Source of the DNA: Devosia submarina | GTDB taxonomy: Bacteria > Pseudomonadota > Alphaproteobacteria > Rhizobiales > Devosiaceae | Direction of reading: 5' to 3' | Length of the DNA: 64,000 nt | Assembly (NCBI RefSeq): GCF_003056345.1 | Contig: NZ_PYWB01000007.1 | Location: 124,001 to 188,000 of the forward strand | Part shown: piece by piece, positions 17,591-27,089 of the stretch | Layout of the letters: each line of letters starts with the position of its first letter | How positions within the stretch are numbered: position 1 is the stretch's first letter | The notes under the pieces: generated by a model | What the model saw: the letters and a program-made list of their open reading frames with translations, nothing else | Databases searched by the model: none | Told to the model about the DNA's origin: nothing | Program-made: the position numbers and the translations under genes

Positions 17591-18360
17591 TGAGCGCGAT
17601 CGCAATGGAAACCCAGATTATCGGCAATAGCCAGGCTGCGAGCATGGAAACAACCCGCCCGTTCTTTTCGGTACGTGACGTGCACAGCTATTACGGCGAA
17701 AGCTATATCGTGCAGGGCGTGTCGCTTGATGTGCGCAAGGGTGAAATTCTGGCGCTATTGGGCCGTAACGGCGCCGGCAAGTCCTCGACGCTGCGCTCCA
17801 TCGCGCGCACGAATGATCCGCAGATGCGGCAAGGCGAAATCTGGCTCGACGACCAGCCCATCCACAAGATGAAGAGCTTTGAAGCGGCGCGCGCCGGCAT
17901 CCAGCTGGTGCCCGAAGACCGTCGCATCATCTCGGGGCTGACGGTGGAAGAGAACATCGCCCTCGCCAAGGTTGCCCCCGGCAATGGCTGGAGCCTCGAT
18001 CAAATCTACCAGAGCTTTCCCCGTCTGGCGGAGCGCCGCAAACAGGAAGGCGTTACCCTTTCTGGCGGCGAGCAGCAGATGCTGGCCATTGCCCGTGCAC
18101 TAGCGCGCGATCTGAAGCTGCTGTTGTTGGACGAACCTTATGAGGGCCTTGCACCCGTTATCGTGCACGAAATTGAGCGTATCCTTCATTCCATCAAGCC
18201 GTTGGGCATCACCACCATCATCGTCGAGCAGAACGCCGTGGCCGCACTCAAGCTCGCCGATCGGGCTGTGATCCTCGACACGGGCGAAGTTGCCTTCTCC
18301 GGTACGGCGCAGGAAGTGCTCGACAATGCCGAACTGCGCCACGAATACCTCGCCATCTGA
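17590..18360 (+). CDS. HAAT ABC ATP-binding protein, LivF family
   Basis: A 256-residue ATPase. It has about 24 extra N-terminal residues before the usual start (FFSVRDVHSYYGESYIVQGV). The Walker A is GRNGAGKSS at 58-66, the signature LSGGEQQMLAIAR and the Walker B LLLLDEPYEGLAP. The start at 17590 overlaps the livG-type stop and has AGGGG upstream; ATG 17647 would give the standard length. Last gene of the operon. Confidence 0.9.
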   Translation: MSAIAMETQIIGNSQAASMETTRPFFSVRDVHSYYGESYIVQGVSLDVRKGEILALLGRNGAGKSSTLRSIARTNDPQMRQGEIWLDDQPIHKMKSFEAARAGIQLVPEDRRIISGLTVEENIALAKVAPGNGWSLDQIYQSFPRLAERRKQEGVTLSGGEQQMLAIARALARDLKLLLLDEPYEGLAPVIVHEIERILHSIKPLGITTIIVEQNAVAALKLADRAVILDTGEVAFSGTAQEVLDNAELRHEYLAI

Positions 18361-18387
18361 GTTCTCGGCCTCCGGGCCGATTCAAGC

Positions 18388-18453
18388 TACCCTGGGCCTT
18401 TCGCCCAAAGGCATTCCGCCGATCTCACCCTCTCCCGCGAGAGGCCCAGGGTA
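18388..18453. repeat. 66-bp palindromic element after the HAAT operon
   Basis: Perfect 11-bp inverted ends (TACCCTGGGCC and GGCCCAGGGTA) enclose two smaller hairpins (GGCCTTTCGCCC, CTCTCCCGCGAGAG). It lies just after the last HAAT gene and could act as a transcription or mRNA end point. Confidence 0.7.
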
Positions 18454-18471
18454 ATATTACGTTCAGGGTTA

Positions 18472-18553
18472 CCTCATCCTGCCCTTGTTGAAGGACGAGT
18501 TCATGGCACGACTGGGATGCCCGTCCTCATGATTTGACAGGCTCACCGTGAGG
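18472..18553. repeat. Degenerate family-B palindrome pair (B3)
   Basis: A weakened CATCCT-type unit starts at 18472 and a facing unit ends at 18553 with GACAGGCTCACCGTGAGG. Loop and stem bases have drifted from the other copies. It lies between two converging operons. Confidence 0.65.
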
Positions 18554-18633
18554 CTCCGGAAGGCAGGGCTTCTGGGCGGTTCGAAGCTTAGGGCTTTGGG
18601 CTCTAGAAGAGTAGCCCCAAAGCTTTGCCACCT

Positions 18634-19701
18634 TCAGATTGCCTGTTCAGTAGTCGGGTCAAACAAGTGCACATGCTCGGGTGCAATGGTTAGGTCAACG
18701 CTGTCCCCTGCCCGAATGTTCATGCGACGCGTCTCGACGACGGTGAGTTCGGGTGTGGTGTTGGTCGTGACGTAGGTCATGGAGCCGGTGGATTCGACCA
18801 CGGCTACGGGCAAGCGTAGCGTTGCCATACCCGGATCGGCGACCACGAGGTGTTCGGGGCGCAGCCCGACAATAACCTTGCGGCCGGTGTCAAGTGTGCG
18901 GTTCAGCGGTAGTGACAGGCTCCCGTTGATTTCGAGATTCACACTCCGGCTGTCGGCACCAATCGTGCCAGGCACGAAGTTCATCGCAGGTGAGCCGATG
19001 AACCCGGCGACAAACTTGCTGATCGGGTGATCATAGAGTTCAAGCGGAGAGCCCTGTTGCTCGATGACGCCGTCCCGCATGACAACCACATGATCGGCCA
19101 TGGTCATGGCTTCGATCTGGTCGTGCGTCACATAGACCGAAGTAGCGCCCAGGCGGTCGTGAAGTGTTCGGATTTCCTTGCGCATGTGGACGCGGAGGGC
19201 CGCGTCGAGATTGGATAAGGGTTCGTCGAACAGGAACGCCTTGGGGTTGCGGATAATGGCGCGGCCCATCGCAACTCGTTGGCGCTGGCCGCCGGAGAGT
19301 TCACGGGGATAGCGCTTGAGCAGGGCGGACAAACCGGTAGTGGCGGCGACTTCGGCTGCCTTTTGCCGAGCTTCGGCTTTGTTCACGCCGTGAAGGCGCA
19401 GGGAATAGGTGAGGTTTTCTTCCACCGTCATGTGCGGATAGAGCGCGTAGCTCTGGAATACCATGGCAACGTCGCGCTTGCGCGGCGGCACCCCTGTCAT
19501 GGTTTCCCCTGCGATCTTGAGCGTGCCGGAGGTGATTGTCTCAAGCCCCGCTATGGAGCGCAGCAGGGTGGACTTGCCGCAACCGGACGGCCCCACCAGG
19601 GCAACAAAGCTGCCTTTTTCGATGCTCAAGCTTACGTCCTTGAGCGCGTGGAAAACGCCATAGTGCTTGTCGATATGGCTCAGCTCGATTTGCGTGGTCA
19701 T
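18634..19701 (-). CDS. Sugar ABC importer ATP-binding protein (MalK/UgpC type)
   Basis: A 355-residue ATPase. The Walker A is GPSGCGKST at 37-45, the signature LSGGQRQR and the Walker B FLFDEPLSNLD; the C-terminal OB/TOBE domain has the VGLRPEHL motif. It is last in a minus-strand operon: oxidoreductase, isomerase, binding protein, two permeases, ATPase. The start overlaps the stop of the preceding permease by four bases (ATGA); a longer open frame upstream is in the permease gene and is not real. Confidence 0.92.
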   Translation of the reverse strand: MTTQIELSHIDKHYGVFHALKDVSLSIEKGSFVALVGPSGCGKSTLLRSIAGLETITSGTLKIAGETMTGVPPRKRDVAMVFQSYALYPHMTVEENLTYSLRLHGVNKAEARQKAAEVAATTGLSALLKRYPRELSGGQRQRVAMGRAIIRNPKAFLFDEPLSNLDAALRVHMRKEIRTLHDRLGATSVYVTHDQIEAMTMADHVVVMRDGVIEQQGSPLELYDHPISKFVAGFIGSPAMNFVPGTIGADSRSVNLEINGSLSLPLNRTLDTGRKVIVGLRPEHLVVADPGMATLRLPVAVVESTGSMTYVTTNTTPELTVVETRRMNIRAGDSVDLTIAPEHVHLFDPTTEQAI

Positions 19702-20525
19702 TTGAGAGCTCTCGAGGTGAGGCCGGAGACGATGCGGCGTTGGAGGAGGACGAAGACGGCCAGGATCGGCGTTACATAGATGGCCGAATAGGCCATGATG
19801 GAATTCCAGTCGGTTGAGTTGGGCCCAAGGAACCCGGAAAGGCCGACACTGGCTGGCTGGAGCGCCGTGTCCTGGATGATCGACTTGGAATAGATGTACT
19901 CGCCAAACGAGGACATGAAGGTGAGGATGGCGCAGACGAGAATGCCGTTGCGCGCCAGCGGCAGGACGATGGAGAAGAAGGCGCCGACGCGCGAATTGCC
20001 ATCGACGAGGGCCGCTTCCTCCAGTTCGCGCGGCACGCTCATGAAGGTGGCGCGCACCAGCACCACGAAGAAGGGCATGGACTTGGCGGCCGCCGCCAGC
20101 ACCACGGCAAAGCGTGGCGAGTTCAGGAGGCCGACCTGGTTGAACCCGACAAACAGCGGAGTAATCATCACCGATGCGGGCAACACCTGCAGCATCAGGA
20201 TGGCGAAAAGGCCAATGTCGATCCAGACGCTGCGGTAACGGGCGAGCACATAGGCGCAGCCCGTGCCCAGGATCACCGTGAACGCGGTGACGCCGGAGGC
20301 AATAACCACCGAGTTCCACAGGAATGTCCCCATGGTGCGGCGGGCCCAAGTGCTTGGATAAATCTCCAGATTGGGCTCAGCCGGCCAGAAGCTTGGCGGG
20401 TTGGCGAAGATCTCCGAGCCCGTCTTGAGGCTGGTCACATACATCCAGTAGAGCGGAAAGAGGTAGATTGCAGCGAGCACCAGAGCGAGAAGCAGCAGCA
20501 GCCAGGGCACATAGGAACGGGTCAT
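19698..20525 (-). CDS. Sugar ABC importer permease, MalG family
   Basis: A 275-residue permease with six apparent membrane segments. The EAA loop is in the segment ELEEAALVDGNSRVGAFFSI near 160-178. The stop overlaps the ATPase start and the start overlaps the MalF-type stop, each by four bases. It forms the importer channel with the next gene. Confidence 0.92.
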   Translation of the reverse strand: MTRSYVPWLLLLLALVLAAIYLFPLYWMYVTSLKTGSEIFANPPSFWPAEPNLEIYPSTWARRTMGTFLWNSVVIASGVTAFTVILGTGCAYVLARYRSVWIDIGLFAILMLQVLPASVMITPLFVGFNQVGLLNSPRFAVVLAAAAKSMPFFVVLVRATFMSVPRELEEAALVDGNSRVGAFFSIVLPLARNGILVCAILTFMSSFGEYIYSKSIIQDTALQPASVGLSGFLGPNSTDWNSIMAYSAIYVTPILAVFVLLQRRIVSGLTSRALK

Positions 20526-21424
20526 CCGCGCACCTCGTGGCGGGTGGAGCGCACATAGACGACCGAGGCAAACAGCACGAGGACGAACATCATCACCGAA
20601 ATGGTCGCCCCCTTGGCAAAATCATAGAGTTGGAAGCTCATCTGCCAGGCCCAATAGCCCGCCACGTTCGATGTGTTAGCCGGGCCGCCTTCGGTTAGTG
20701 CGGGAAAAAGATCAAACTGTTGCAGGGTGCCAATGAGGCCTAGCGACAGCACAGCACCGATGGTGGAGCGCATCATGGGCAGTGTGATGGTCCAGAAGCG
20801 CTGGAAGGCGTTGGCGCCGTCCAACTCGGCCGCTTCGTAGAGGTCGCGTGGAATGGCGGCGAGGCCGACGGACAGCAGCAGCATGTTGAAGGCTAGGCCC
20901 AGCCAAATATTGGCGATCACCACGGCCCAAAGGGAGAAATTTGGGTCCGATTTCCAAAAGATGGTGGCCTGTGTGAGACCCAGCCCCTTGAGGATGGCGT
21001 TGAGCACGCCATAGTCCCCTGCCAGGATAAAGCTCCAGATGCCGCCGACGACAAGGCCTGGCATGACCCAGCTGACGAGGAACAGGCCGCGAATGGTGGA
21101 GGCGCCGGGAAAGTTCTGTGCGAAAAACAGCGCCAGTGCAAAGCCGATGATGAACTGGCCGGCCATGGAGGCAAAGACAAAGATCAGCGTGTTCTTGGTC
21201 ACCAGCCAGAATTCTGGCTGCTGCACCACGGCGACATAGTTGGCAAAGCCAGCAAAGGGGCGCACCAGCGAGCCTAGGGTGAACATATCCACCTGCTGAA
21301 AGCTCATCACCACATTGTAGACTAGCGGCAAGCCCGCTAGCGCCAGAAGAAAAACCATGGCTGCGCCGACAAGGATCAGGTCGAACCCCTTGCCGTCGCG
21401 CATGCTGTTGAAAATTCGAGACAT
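20522..21424 (-). CDS. Sugar ABC importer permease, MalF family
   Basis: A 300-residue permease of UgpA/MalF type with six membrane segments. The EAA loop is in the segment DLYEAAELDGANAFQRFWTI near residues 195-215. The N-terminal arm is short, as in UgpA. It follows the binding-protein gene with a 69-base gap that holds a CCGGCCGGATTAATCCCGCCGG hairpin-like stretch near 21450-21475. Confidence 0.92.
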   Translation of the reverse strand: MSRIFNSMRDGKGFDLILVGAAMVFLLALAGLPLVYNVVMSFQQVDMFTLGSLVRPFAGFANYVAVVQQPEFWLVTKNTLIFVFASMAGQFIIGFALALFFAQNFPGASTIRGLFLVSWVMPGLVVGGIWSFILAGDYGVLNAILKGLGLTQATIFWKSDPNFSLWAVVIANIWLGLAFNMLLLSVGLAAIPRDLYEAAELDGANAFQRFWTITLPMMRSTIGAVLSLGLIGTLQQFDLFPALTEGGPANTSNVAGYWAWQMSFQLYDFAKGATISVMMFVLVLFASVVYVRSTRHEVRG

Positions 21425-21493
21425 CGCACCGCCGCCTTGCTGATCAAGATGACCGGCCGGATTAATCCCGCCGGTCCAGTCTGGGAGGACTGA

Positions 21494-22720
21494 TTAGCCG
21501 ACGATTCCCTGGATGGTTGCCTGGGCCTGGTCGAGTGCGTCCTTGGCCGACATCTGGCCGGTCAAGGTTGCCTGCATGGCATCGTAGATGGCTTTCGAGA
21601 TTTTCTGCCATTCCGGGTGCGGGCCACGAGGCTGGGCGTATTGCAGCTGTTCCTGGAACACCTTGAGGGCGGCGTCCTTCAGAGCAACGCCGGTTTCAGG
21701 CAGCGCGATATCGTTGCGCGCGGGAAGGCTCGAGAAATCGGGGAACAGGCGTTCATCTTGGCTGATGAAGAATTCCAGGACCTTGAAGGCGTCATCGGGG
21801 TTCTTGCTGTTGGCGAAGATGCCATAGTTGAAACCGCCAAGGGCCGAGGAGCGCGGACCGCCTTCGGTTTGGGTCGGCAGCAGCGCTACGCCCCAATCGA
21901 ACTTGGCGTCTTCGGACATGCGATCAAGTTCCCAGGGCCCAGAAACGGCCATGGCGGCGTTGCCCGAGTTGAATGTGCCGGTGGAATCCCACTGGCCAAG
22001 GCTCAGCACATCCTGGCTTGCCGATTTGCTGTCGACCATGGCCTTCCAATACTCCAGGGCTTCAACAGCGCCGGGAACATTGACGTTCTCATAGCTGCCG
22101 CCGGCCATCTGGATCCAGGGCAGGAACTGAAACGTGCCCTCCTCGCCAGCGCGCGCCGAGAAGGTAATGCCGTAGGTGTTGGTTGAGGGATCGGTGAGCT
22201 TGGCGGCTGTGTCGACCAGTTCCGCCCAGGTCTTGGGTGGCTCAGCAATGCCGGCTTTCTCGAACAGGTCCTTGTTGTAGAACAGCCCGATGGTGTCGGT
22301 ATATTTTGGCACGCCATAGAGCTTGCCGTCCCACATCACTGAATTGAGCGGGCCTTCAAAATAGTTCTCGGTTTTGATGATTTCCGAAGCTGCAACGCGA
22401 TCGGTGATGTCGAGGAACGCTCCGCGGGACGAGAAGAGCGCGAAATCAGGATTGTCGAGCGAGACGATATCGGGGGCGTTGCCGGTCGCGAAGGCGCGCA
22501 GGGCTTCGTTGACGATGTCATCGAACGGCAGGATGCGGTATTCGATCTGAATATCGGTGTTCTGCTCGTTGAACTCCGCGCTCAGCGTATCGCCAATGCC
22601 GGGTGAATTCGCGCCGTCGATCGACCAGACCTTGATCACTGTCTGCGCCATGGTGGGCACGGCCATGCCCATTGCGCTCAGCGCGATGCCGGCCATCAGA
22701 CCAAGAGTTCTCAGCTTCAT
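21494..22720 (-). CDS. Sugar ABC importer substrate-binding protein
   Basis: A 408-residue family-1 binding protein with a Sec signal ([18 protein letters not shown]...TMA-QT, cleavage near 26). It carries the usual [10 protein letters not shown] opening and [20 protein letters not shown] core. The start at 22720 has an AAGGGAGGAACGAC ribosome site; an upstream in-frame ATG at 22795 would add residues before the signal. Neighbouring isomerase and oxidoreductase point to a cyclitol, ketose or oxidised sugar as ligand; I cannot say which. Confidence 0.9.
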   Translation of the reverse strand: MKLRTLGLMAGIALSAMGMAVPTMAQTVIKVWSIDGANSPGIGDTLSAEFNEQNTDIQIEYRILPFDDIVNEALRAFATGNAPDIVSLDNPDFALFSSRGAFLDITDRVAASEIIKTENYFEGPLNSVMWDGKLYGVPKYTDTIGLFYNKDLFEKAGIAEPPKTWAELVDTAAKLTDPSTNTYGITFSARAGEEGTFQFLPWIQMAGGSYENVNVPGAVEALEYWKAMVDSKSASQDVLSLGQWDSTGTFNSGNAAMAVSGPWELDRMSEDAKFDWGVALLPTQTEGGPRSSALGGFNYGIFANSKNPDDAFKVLEFFISQDERLFPDFSSLPARNDIALPETGVALKDAALKVFQEQLQYAQPRGPHPEWQKISKAIYDAMQATLTGQMSAKDALDQAQATIQGIVG

Positions 22721-22795
22721 TGTCGTTCCTCCCTTTTGCAGCGCTTGGCTGCCGTTGAAAATGGTGCAGAACCCTCCCCGGCCCTGCATCCGCAT

Positions 22796-23692
22796 CTAGC
22801 CAGAGATGAAGTCGCCTCCCCGGCAATCCTTGAGATAGTTGAGGGCGCGGACCTGGCCGGTCATTTCGAGGTCGCCGCGGTAGACCGGGTCATGCCAGCC
22901 TTCGATGTCGATGGAGCCGCTGTAACCGGCGAGGCGCAGTTCGGAGATGATGTCGGTCCAGTTGCTGTCGCCAAAGCCGGGCGTGCGCATCCAGACGAAC
23001 GGCTCCTTGCCGAGGATGCCGTGCTCACGGATGACTTCCCAGCGTATGGTGGCGTCCTTGCCATGCACGTGGAAGAATTTGTGCGCCCATTTGCGGATCT
23101 GCGGCAGCGGATCGATGAGGTAGACCATCTGGTGGCAGGGCTCCCATTCGAGCCCGATATTGTCGTCCGGCGTTTCGTTGAACATCAGCTCCCAGGCGTC
23201 GGGATTATGCGCGATGTTCCAGTCGCCCGTTGCCCAATTGCCGTCCATGGCGCAGTTTTCGAATGCAATCTTGACGCCCTTGTCCGCAGCGCGCTTGGCC
23301 AACGCAGACCAGACTTCGCGGTAGCGCGGCAGGGAATCGATCAGCTTCTGGTTGCGGATGCGGCCGGTGAAGCCGGCAACACAGGTGGCGCCGAAATGAT
23401 GGGCGTTGTCGATGCAGTCCTTCCAGCCCTGCAGGGTCTGGCGGTCCATCTCGCCGTCTTCTAGCGGATTGCCGAACATGCCGATCGTGGAAATGGTGAT
23501 GTCGCGGTCGCCAATGGCGTCGAGCGAGCGCTTGCCCAGTTCGGCGATGTCCTGCCCGTTTGTGGTCTGCCAGAAGAAGGGCTCGAAGCTTTCAAAGCCC
23601 AGATCGGCAATGGCTGCGATGTTCTCCGGCGCCTTGCCGGCGGTCGCCTGGATCATGGTGCCGATGCGGATGGCCTTGGCGGGGTTGGTCAC
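22796..23692 (-). CDS. Sugar phosphate isomerase/epimerase family TIM barrel
   Basis: A 298-residue xylose-isomerase-like barrel. Probable metal ligands are Glu147 (FENCAMDG), the EWEPCH segment, His-Gly in FHVHGKDA and Glu in DIEGWHD. Relatives include inosose dehydratase, IolI and tagatose epimerases; the exact reaction is not readable. It sits between the oxidoreductase and the binding-protein gene in one operon, so it probably converts the imported sugar or its oxidised form. Confidence 0.82.
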   Translation of the reverse strand: MTNPAKAIRIGTMIQATAGKAPENIAAIADLGFESFEPFFWQTTNGQDIAELGKRSLDAIGDRDITISTIGMFGNPLEDGEMDRQTLQGWKDCIDNAHHFGATCVAGFTGRIRNQKLIDSLPRYREVWSALAKRAADKGVKIAFENCAMDGNWATGDWNIAHNPDAWELMFNETPDDNIGLEWEPCHQMVYLIDPLPQIRKWAHKFFHVHGKDATIRWEVIREHGILGKEPFVWMRTPGFGDSNWTDIISELRLAGYSGSIDIEGWHDPVYRGDLEMTGQVRALNYLKDCRGGDFISG

Positions 23693-23704
23693 GAGCGATT
23701 TTCC

Positions 23705-24736
23705 TTAAACTGCAATGGTGACGCGCTGGCGGGTCTCGGCGCTTTCAATGGCGGCAAAGACCATGGCGAGGCTTTTGATGTTGTCGCTGCCAGCCGTTTC
23801 CGGCTGGCGGCCAGTTTCGATGGCCTCTAGGAATTCCGCGATAACGCTAGCGTGGCCGTGAGTCTGGTCGGTGTCGGCGGACTCGGGGACTTCCAGGGGC
23901 GCCAAGTCGCGGAAGAAGCCCGTGACGCCAACAACGACATTGGTATCGAACTGGTCGGCGCCGTCCCAGAGGAGCGTGCCTTTGGTGCCGATGATGCGCC
24001 AGGCGCTTTCCCAGGAGGTGTTGGCCCCTTCGGCTGACCAGCTGCCGCGGTAGTTGAAGACCACATCATCCTCGAACTCGAAGATGGCATTGGCAGCCGC
24101 GCCGTGGCTGTACCAGGAGCCGCGGGGATTGGTTTCCAGGCAATAGACCGCACGAGGCGCTTTGGCGGCCATGAAGCGGGCGGCGTCAAGCGTGTGAATG
24201 GCCATGTCGAGCAGGAGGACATTTTGCATTTCTTCGCGGAAGCCGCCGAAATGGGCGCCCACGAAGAAGTCGCAATGAAGGGCCGTGAGCTCGCCCAGCG
24301 CGCCGCTTTGGAGCAATTGGCGGATGCGGCGCACGCCGGAAACGAAGCGGCGGTTCTGCACGACGGCATGAACCCGTCCGGCGGCAGCGGCCTGATCGAT
24401 GAGGGTGCGGGCAGCGGCGAGACTCGTGGCCATCGGCTTTTCGCTGAGCACATGGCATTTGTGGCGCAGGCCCGTTTCCACCACGCCTTCGCGGGCGGAG
24501 GGAATAACGACATCGAAAAGCAGGTCCGGCCTGGTTTGGGCCAGCACGTCGTCGAGGTCCGTGCCGACGGTGATGTCAGAAAGGCCAAATTCACCGGCGC
24601 GAGCCTGCGCTGTGGGCAGGTGGAGATCCACGAGGCCGATTATGCGCACCCTGCCCTTCAGCAAGGGGTGTTCGGTCAGTGCCGACAACCAGCCCTTGGA
24701 CATGCCTCCGCAACCCGCGAGAACGGCCGTGAACAC
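23705..24736 (-). CDS. Gfo/Idh/MocA family oxidoreductase
   Basis: A 343-residue NAD(P)-dependent sugar or cyclitol dehydrogenase. The Rossmann motif AVLAGCGGMSKGW opens the protein, SEKPMA near 97-102 holds the catalytic Lys, and the C-terminal sheet has the HTLDAARFM motif. No ATG fits: GGGAGG lies upstream of adjacent TTG (24739) and GTG (24736) codons, either of which can serve; an open frame from 24772 has no ribosome site. It is the first gene of the LacI-controlled operon. Confidence 0.85.
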   Translation of the reverse strand: MFTAVLAGCGGMSKGWLSALTEHPLLKGRVRIIGLVDLHLPTAQARAGEFGLSDITVGTDLDDVLAQTRPDLLFDVVIPSAREGVVETGLRHKCHVLSEKPMATSLAAARTLIDQAAAAGRVHAVVQNRRFVSGVRRIRQLLQSGALGELTALHCDFFVGAHFGGFREEMQNVLLLDMAIHTLDAARFMAAKAPRAVYCLETNPRGSWYSHGAAANAIFEFEDDVVFNYRGSWSAEGANTSWESAWRIIGTKGTLLWDGADQFDTNVVVGVTGFFRDLAPLEVPESADTDQTHGHASVIAEFLEAIETGRQPETAGSDNIKSLAMVFAAIESAETRQRVTIAV

Positions 24737-24800
24737 CAAAGTGGATCCTCCCTGGGAGTTCGCAGCGCCCATCTGTGTGGGAGATCGTCTGCGCGTATCC

Positions 24801-24862
24801 CGAAAACGTTTACGAGAATAGGGGTGCGGCCATGATTGTCAAGCGAGTTCGTAAACGTTTCT
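24801..24862. promoter_or_regulatory. Two LacI-type operators
   Basis: GAAAACGTTTACGA (24802-24815) and TTCGTAAACGTTTCTG (24848-24861, approximate) each contain the palindrome AAACGTTT with a central CG, as LacI-family operators do. Their centres are about 49 bp apart. They lie between the divergent sugar operon and the lacI-type gene, so that regulator probably represses both directions. Confidence 0.75.
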
Positions 24863-24952
24863 GGAAGCCAAGTTCGGGCTGTGGATAGCTGCGCTTGCCA
24901 AGCGCCCTCCCCCTCGTCCATGACATAGGTCGAGGCGGGGTTTGGAGGTATC

Positions 24953-26011
24953 ATGAAAGGCATAAGGCGGCTGGCGCAGGAGCTGGATATCTCGATTGGC
25001 ACTGTGTCGCGGGCGCTGAATGGCAAGCCGGATGTCAACGAACAAACGCGCCAGCGCGTGCTCGAGGCGGCGGCAGCAATGGGATATATGCCGAACCAGG
25101 CCGGCCGCAGCCTGCGCCAGGGCAGCACCAAGGCCATCGGCTTCATGATGGAGTCGGGTGCCGACGCTGCCGGGAATGGCGATAATTTTTTCTTGGGCGT
25201 GTTCGACGGTGTGCAGGCGGTGTTCAGCCGCCACCACCTCGATCTGGTGGTGCTGCCCTGCTCTACCGAGGAAGATCCGACGCAATATCTGCAGCGCATG
25301 GTGGCGCGCGGCATGATCGATGCGCTGATCATTTCGGCCACGCATAGGCGGGACGAACGGATCGAATTGTTGAGCGCGGCGCGCCTGCCCTTTATTGCCC
25401 TGGGCCGCTCCGCCACGCCGGGCAATCATCCATGGATCGACCTTGATTTCGAAGGGGTGGCGAACCGGGCCGTGGATCGCCTTGTCAGCAAGGGTCATCG
25501 GCGCATCGGTGTTGGCCTGCCCAGCAACGACATTAATCTGGGATTTGTGTTTCTTGATGGCTACAAGGCAGCGCTTCAGCGGCACGGCATTCCCTTTGAT
25601 CCATCCCTGGTGATCCGCGCCAAATCCACCGACCGCGGCGGCTATCAAATTGCCCATGAACTGCTGGCCCTGCCTGAGCGGCCAACAGCCGTGGTGCTGA
25701 TCTATGAGCTCATGGCGATCGGGCTTTACCGGCGCCTCAATGAAGCTGGTCTGAGGCCCGGGCGCGATATTGCCGTGGTGGGCTTCCGTGAATCGCCCCA
25801 GTCGCGCTTTTTGTCGCCCACACTCACCTGCTTTCGCATGTCGCTGCGCGATCTTGGGATCGCTCTGGGCGAGTCCTTGCTGGCGTCCATGCCTGCATAT
25901 GCGGACATTTATCCACAAGGCCTTGTTCGCCGAATATGGCCGCTGGAGCTTGTGCCTGGCGAAAGCGATGATTTCGAGATTGGGGCCGCAGCCTCCTTTC
26001 AATCAAGGTAA
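24953..26011 (+). CDS. LacI-family transcriptional regulator (sugar operon)
   Basis: A 352-residue repressor. Residues 3-50 are the LacI helix-turn-helix and hinge (RRLAQELDISIGTVSRALNGKPDV, MGYMPNQAGRSLRQG); the rest is a periplasmic-binding-type effector domain (TKAIGFMMESG onward). It is divergent from the sugar operon, with two matching operators between them. The effector is probably the transported sugar or a product of the isomerase or oxidoreductase. Confidence 0.92.
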   Translation: MKGIRRLAQELDISIGTVSRALNGKPDVNEQTRQRVLEAAAAMGYMPNQAGRSLRQGSTKAIGFMMESGADAAGNGDNFFLGVFDGVQAVFSRHHLDLVVLPCSTEEDPTQYLQRMVARGMIDALIISATHRRDERIELLSAARLPFIALGRSATPGNHPWIDLDFEGVANRAVDRLVSKGHRRIGVGLPSNDINLGFVFLDGYKAALQRHGIPFDPSLVIRAKSTDRGGYQIAHELLALPERPTAVVLIYELMAIGLYRRLNEAGLRPGRDIAVVGFRESPQSRFLSPTLTCFRMSLRDLGIALGESLLASMPAYADIYPQGLVRRIWPLELVPGESDDFEIGAAASFQSR

Positions 26012-26285
26012 GGCCAGCGTCAGCCGAGCCATGTGCCTATTGTACCCGTCGCCGCGGTGTGGGGCATAAAGGGACGAAAAGCCTTACCGAGTGCGGATCT
26101 ACACTGTTTGTGACAAATGCGCGGAGGTATTTTTCTGTGCGTCTTGAACGACTTTGCGAGGGGCGCAACCGGGAAAACCTCCCTGTTTTCGCGTTCGCAA
26201 GCAGTCACACATCGGCTGATCAGGTTAGCGCATTGTTACCGTTGAGGTGGCCGTGAAGCGGCTGGGGAGGCGCATTTGCGACGGC

Positions 26286-27089
26286 TCAAGCAATGTCGGC
26301 TGTTATCCGGTCGGGGTGGGTGAAGACTTCGAAGCCGTCCGCCCGCGCCACGGCGCAGAGGGTTATGCCGGCTTCGCGCGCGACGCGTATGGCAAGGTTG
26401 GTGGGCGCCGAGACTGCGACGACAATCGGCGCTCCGAGCACGGCAGCCTTTTGCACCATTTCGATGGAAACCCGGCTGGTCAGAAGCAGGGCCGAACGGT
26501 GGGGCTTGGCTTGGGCCGCGATGGCTGCGCCAACCAGCTTGTCCAGCGCATTGTGGCGGCCCACGTCCTCGCGCAGGAGAAGATGGCCATCATCGGCATT
26601 CCAGAGGGCCGCCGCATGAACGGCGTGGGTGACGGCGTTGAGCTTTTGGGCCGGATGGAGCTGAGCCATGGCGTAAAGAATTTCCGACTGCGCCATGCGT
26701 AACGATGCGGTTACGGCTCTTGTGGGCTTCACCGCCTCGGCAAGGCTTTCTATGCCACAAAGGCCGCAACCGGTGGGGCCGGCCATGGCACGGCGCCGGG
26801 CGGACAGAGTGCGCGCCAGGGGCTCGGTGAGCCAGAGCCGGGCTTCCATTCCTTCGTCATGCTCAACGATCTCGAAGCGTTCGATGTCATCGCGTTTGGC
26901 GATCAGCCCTTCGGTGAGGGCAAAGCCAAAGGCGAAATCCTCGAGATCGGCTGGGGTGGCCATCATCACGGCATGGGTGCCGCCATTAACGACTATGGCT
27001 ATTGCGGTTTCGGCGGGCACATCCCGCTCGCTCTCCTGGCCCGTCCCACGCCAGCGCCAGGTCTGCGCCCGTTCATGGGAGAGCATCAT
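26286..27089 (-). CDS. fdhD: Formate dehydrogenase accessory sulfurtransferase FdhD
   Basis: A 267-residue protein. FdhD passes sulfur from the cysteine desulfurase to the molybdenum cofactor of formate dehydrogenases. The paired catalytic cysteines are in GPTGCGLCGIES; other family blocks are FGFALTEGLI, REDVGRHNALDKLVG and TSRVSIEMVQKAA. The ATG overlaps the dehydrogenase stop (ATGA), so an upstream in-frame ATG at 27173 is rejected. It may also serve the second molybdopterin enzyme at 33.6 kb. Confidence 0.93.
   Translation of the reverse strand: MMLSHERAQTWRWRGTGQESERDVPAETAIAIVVNGGTHAVMMATPADLEDFAFGFALTEGLIAKRDDIERFEIVEHDEGMEARLWLTEPLARTLSARRRAMAGPTGCGLCGIESLAEAVKPTRAVTASLRMAQSEILYAMAQLHPAQKLNAVTHAVHAAALWNADDGHLLLREDVGRHNALDKLVGAAIAAQAKPHRSALLLTSRVSIEMVQKAAVLGAPIVVAVSAPTNLAIRVAREAGITLCAVARADGFEVFTHPDRITADIA

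Noticed and set aside
13119..18360. Reading the HAAT operon as a urea importer (urtABCDE).
   Set aside because: The binding protein and permeases do not carry Urt-type landmarks and no urease genes are adjacent; only the general HAAT class is supported.
26059..26256. A 65-codon plus-strand frame between the LacI gene and fdhD.
   Set aside because: No ribosome site, no recognisable pattern and unlike neighbouring codon use. The 274-bp gap shows nothing else I can support.
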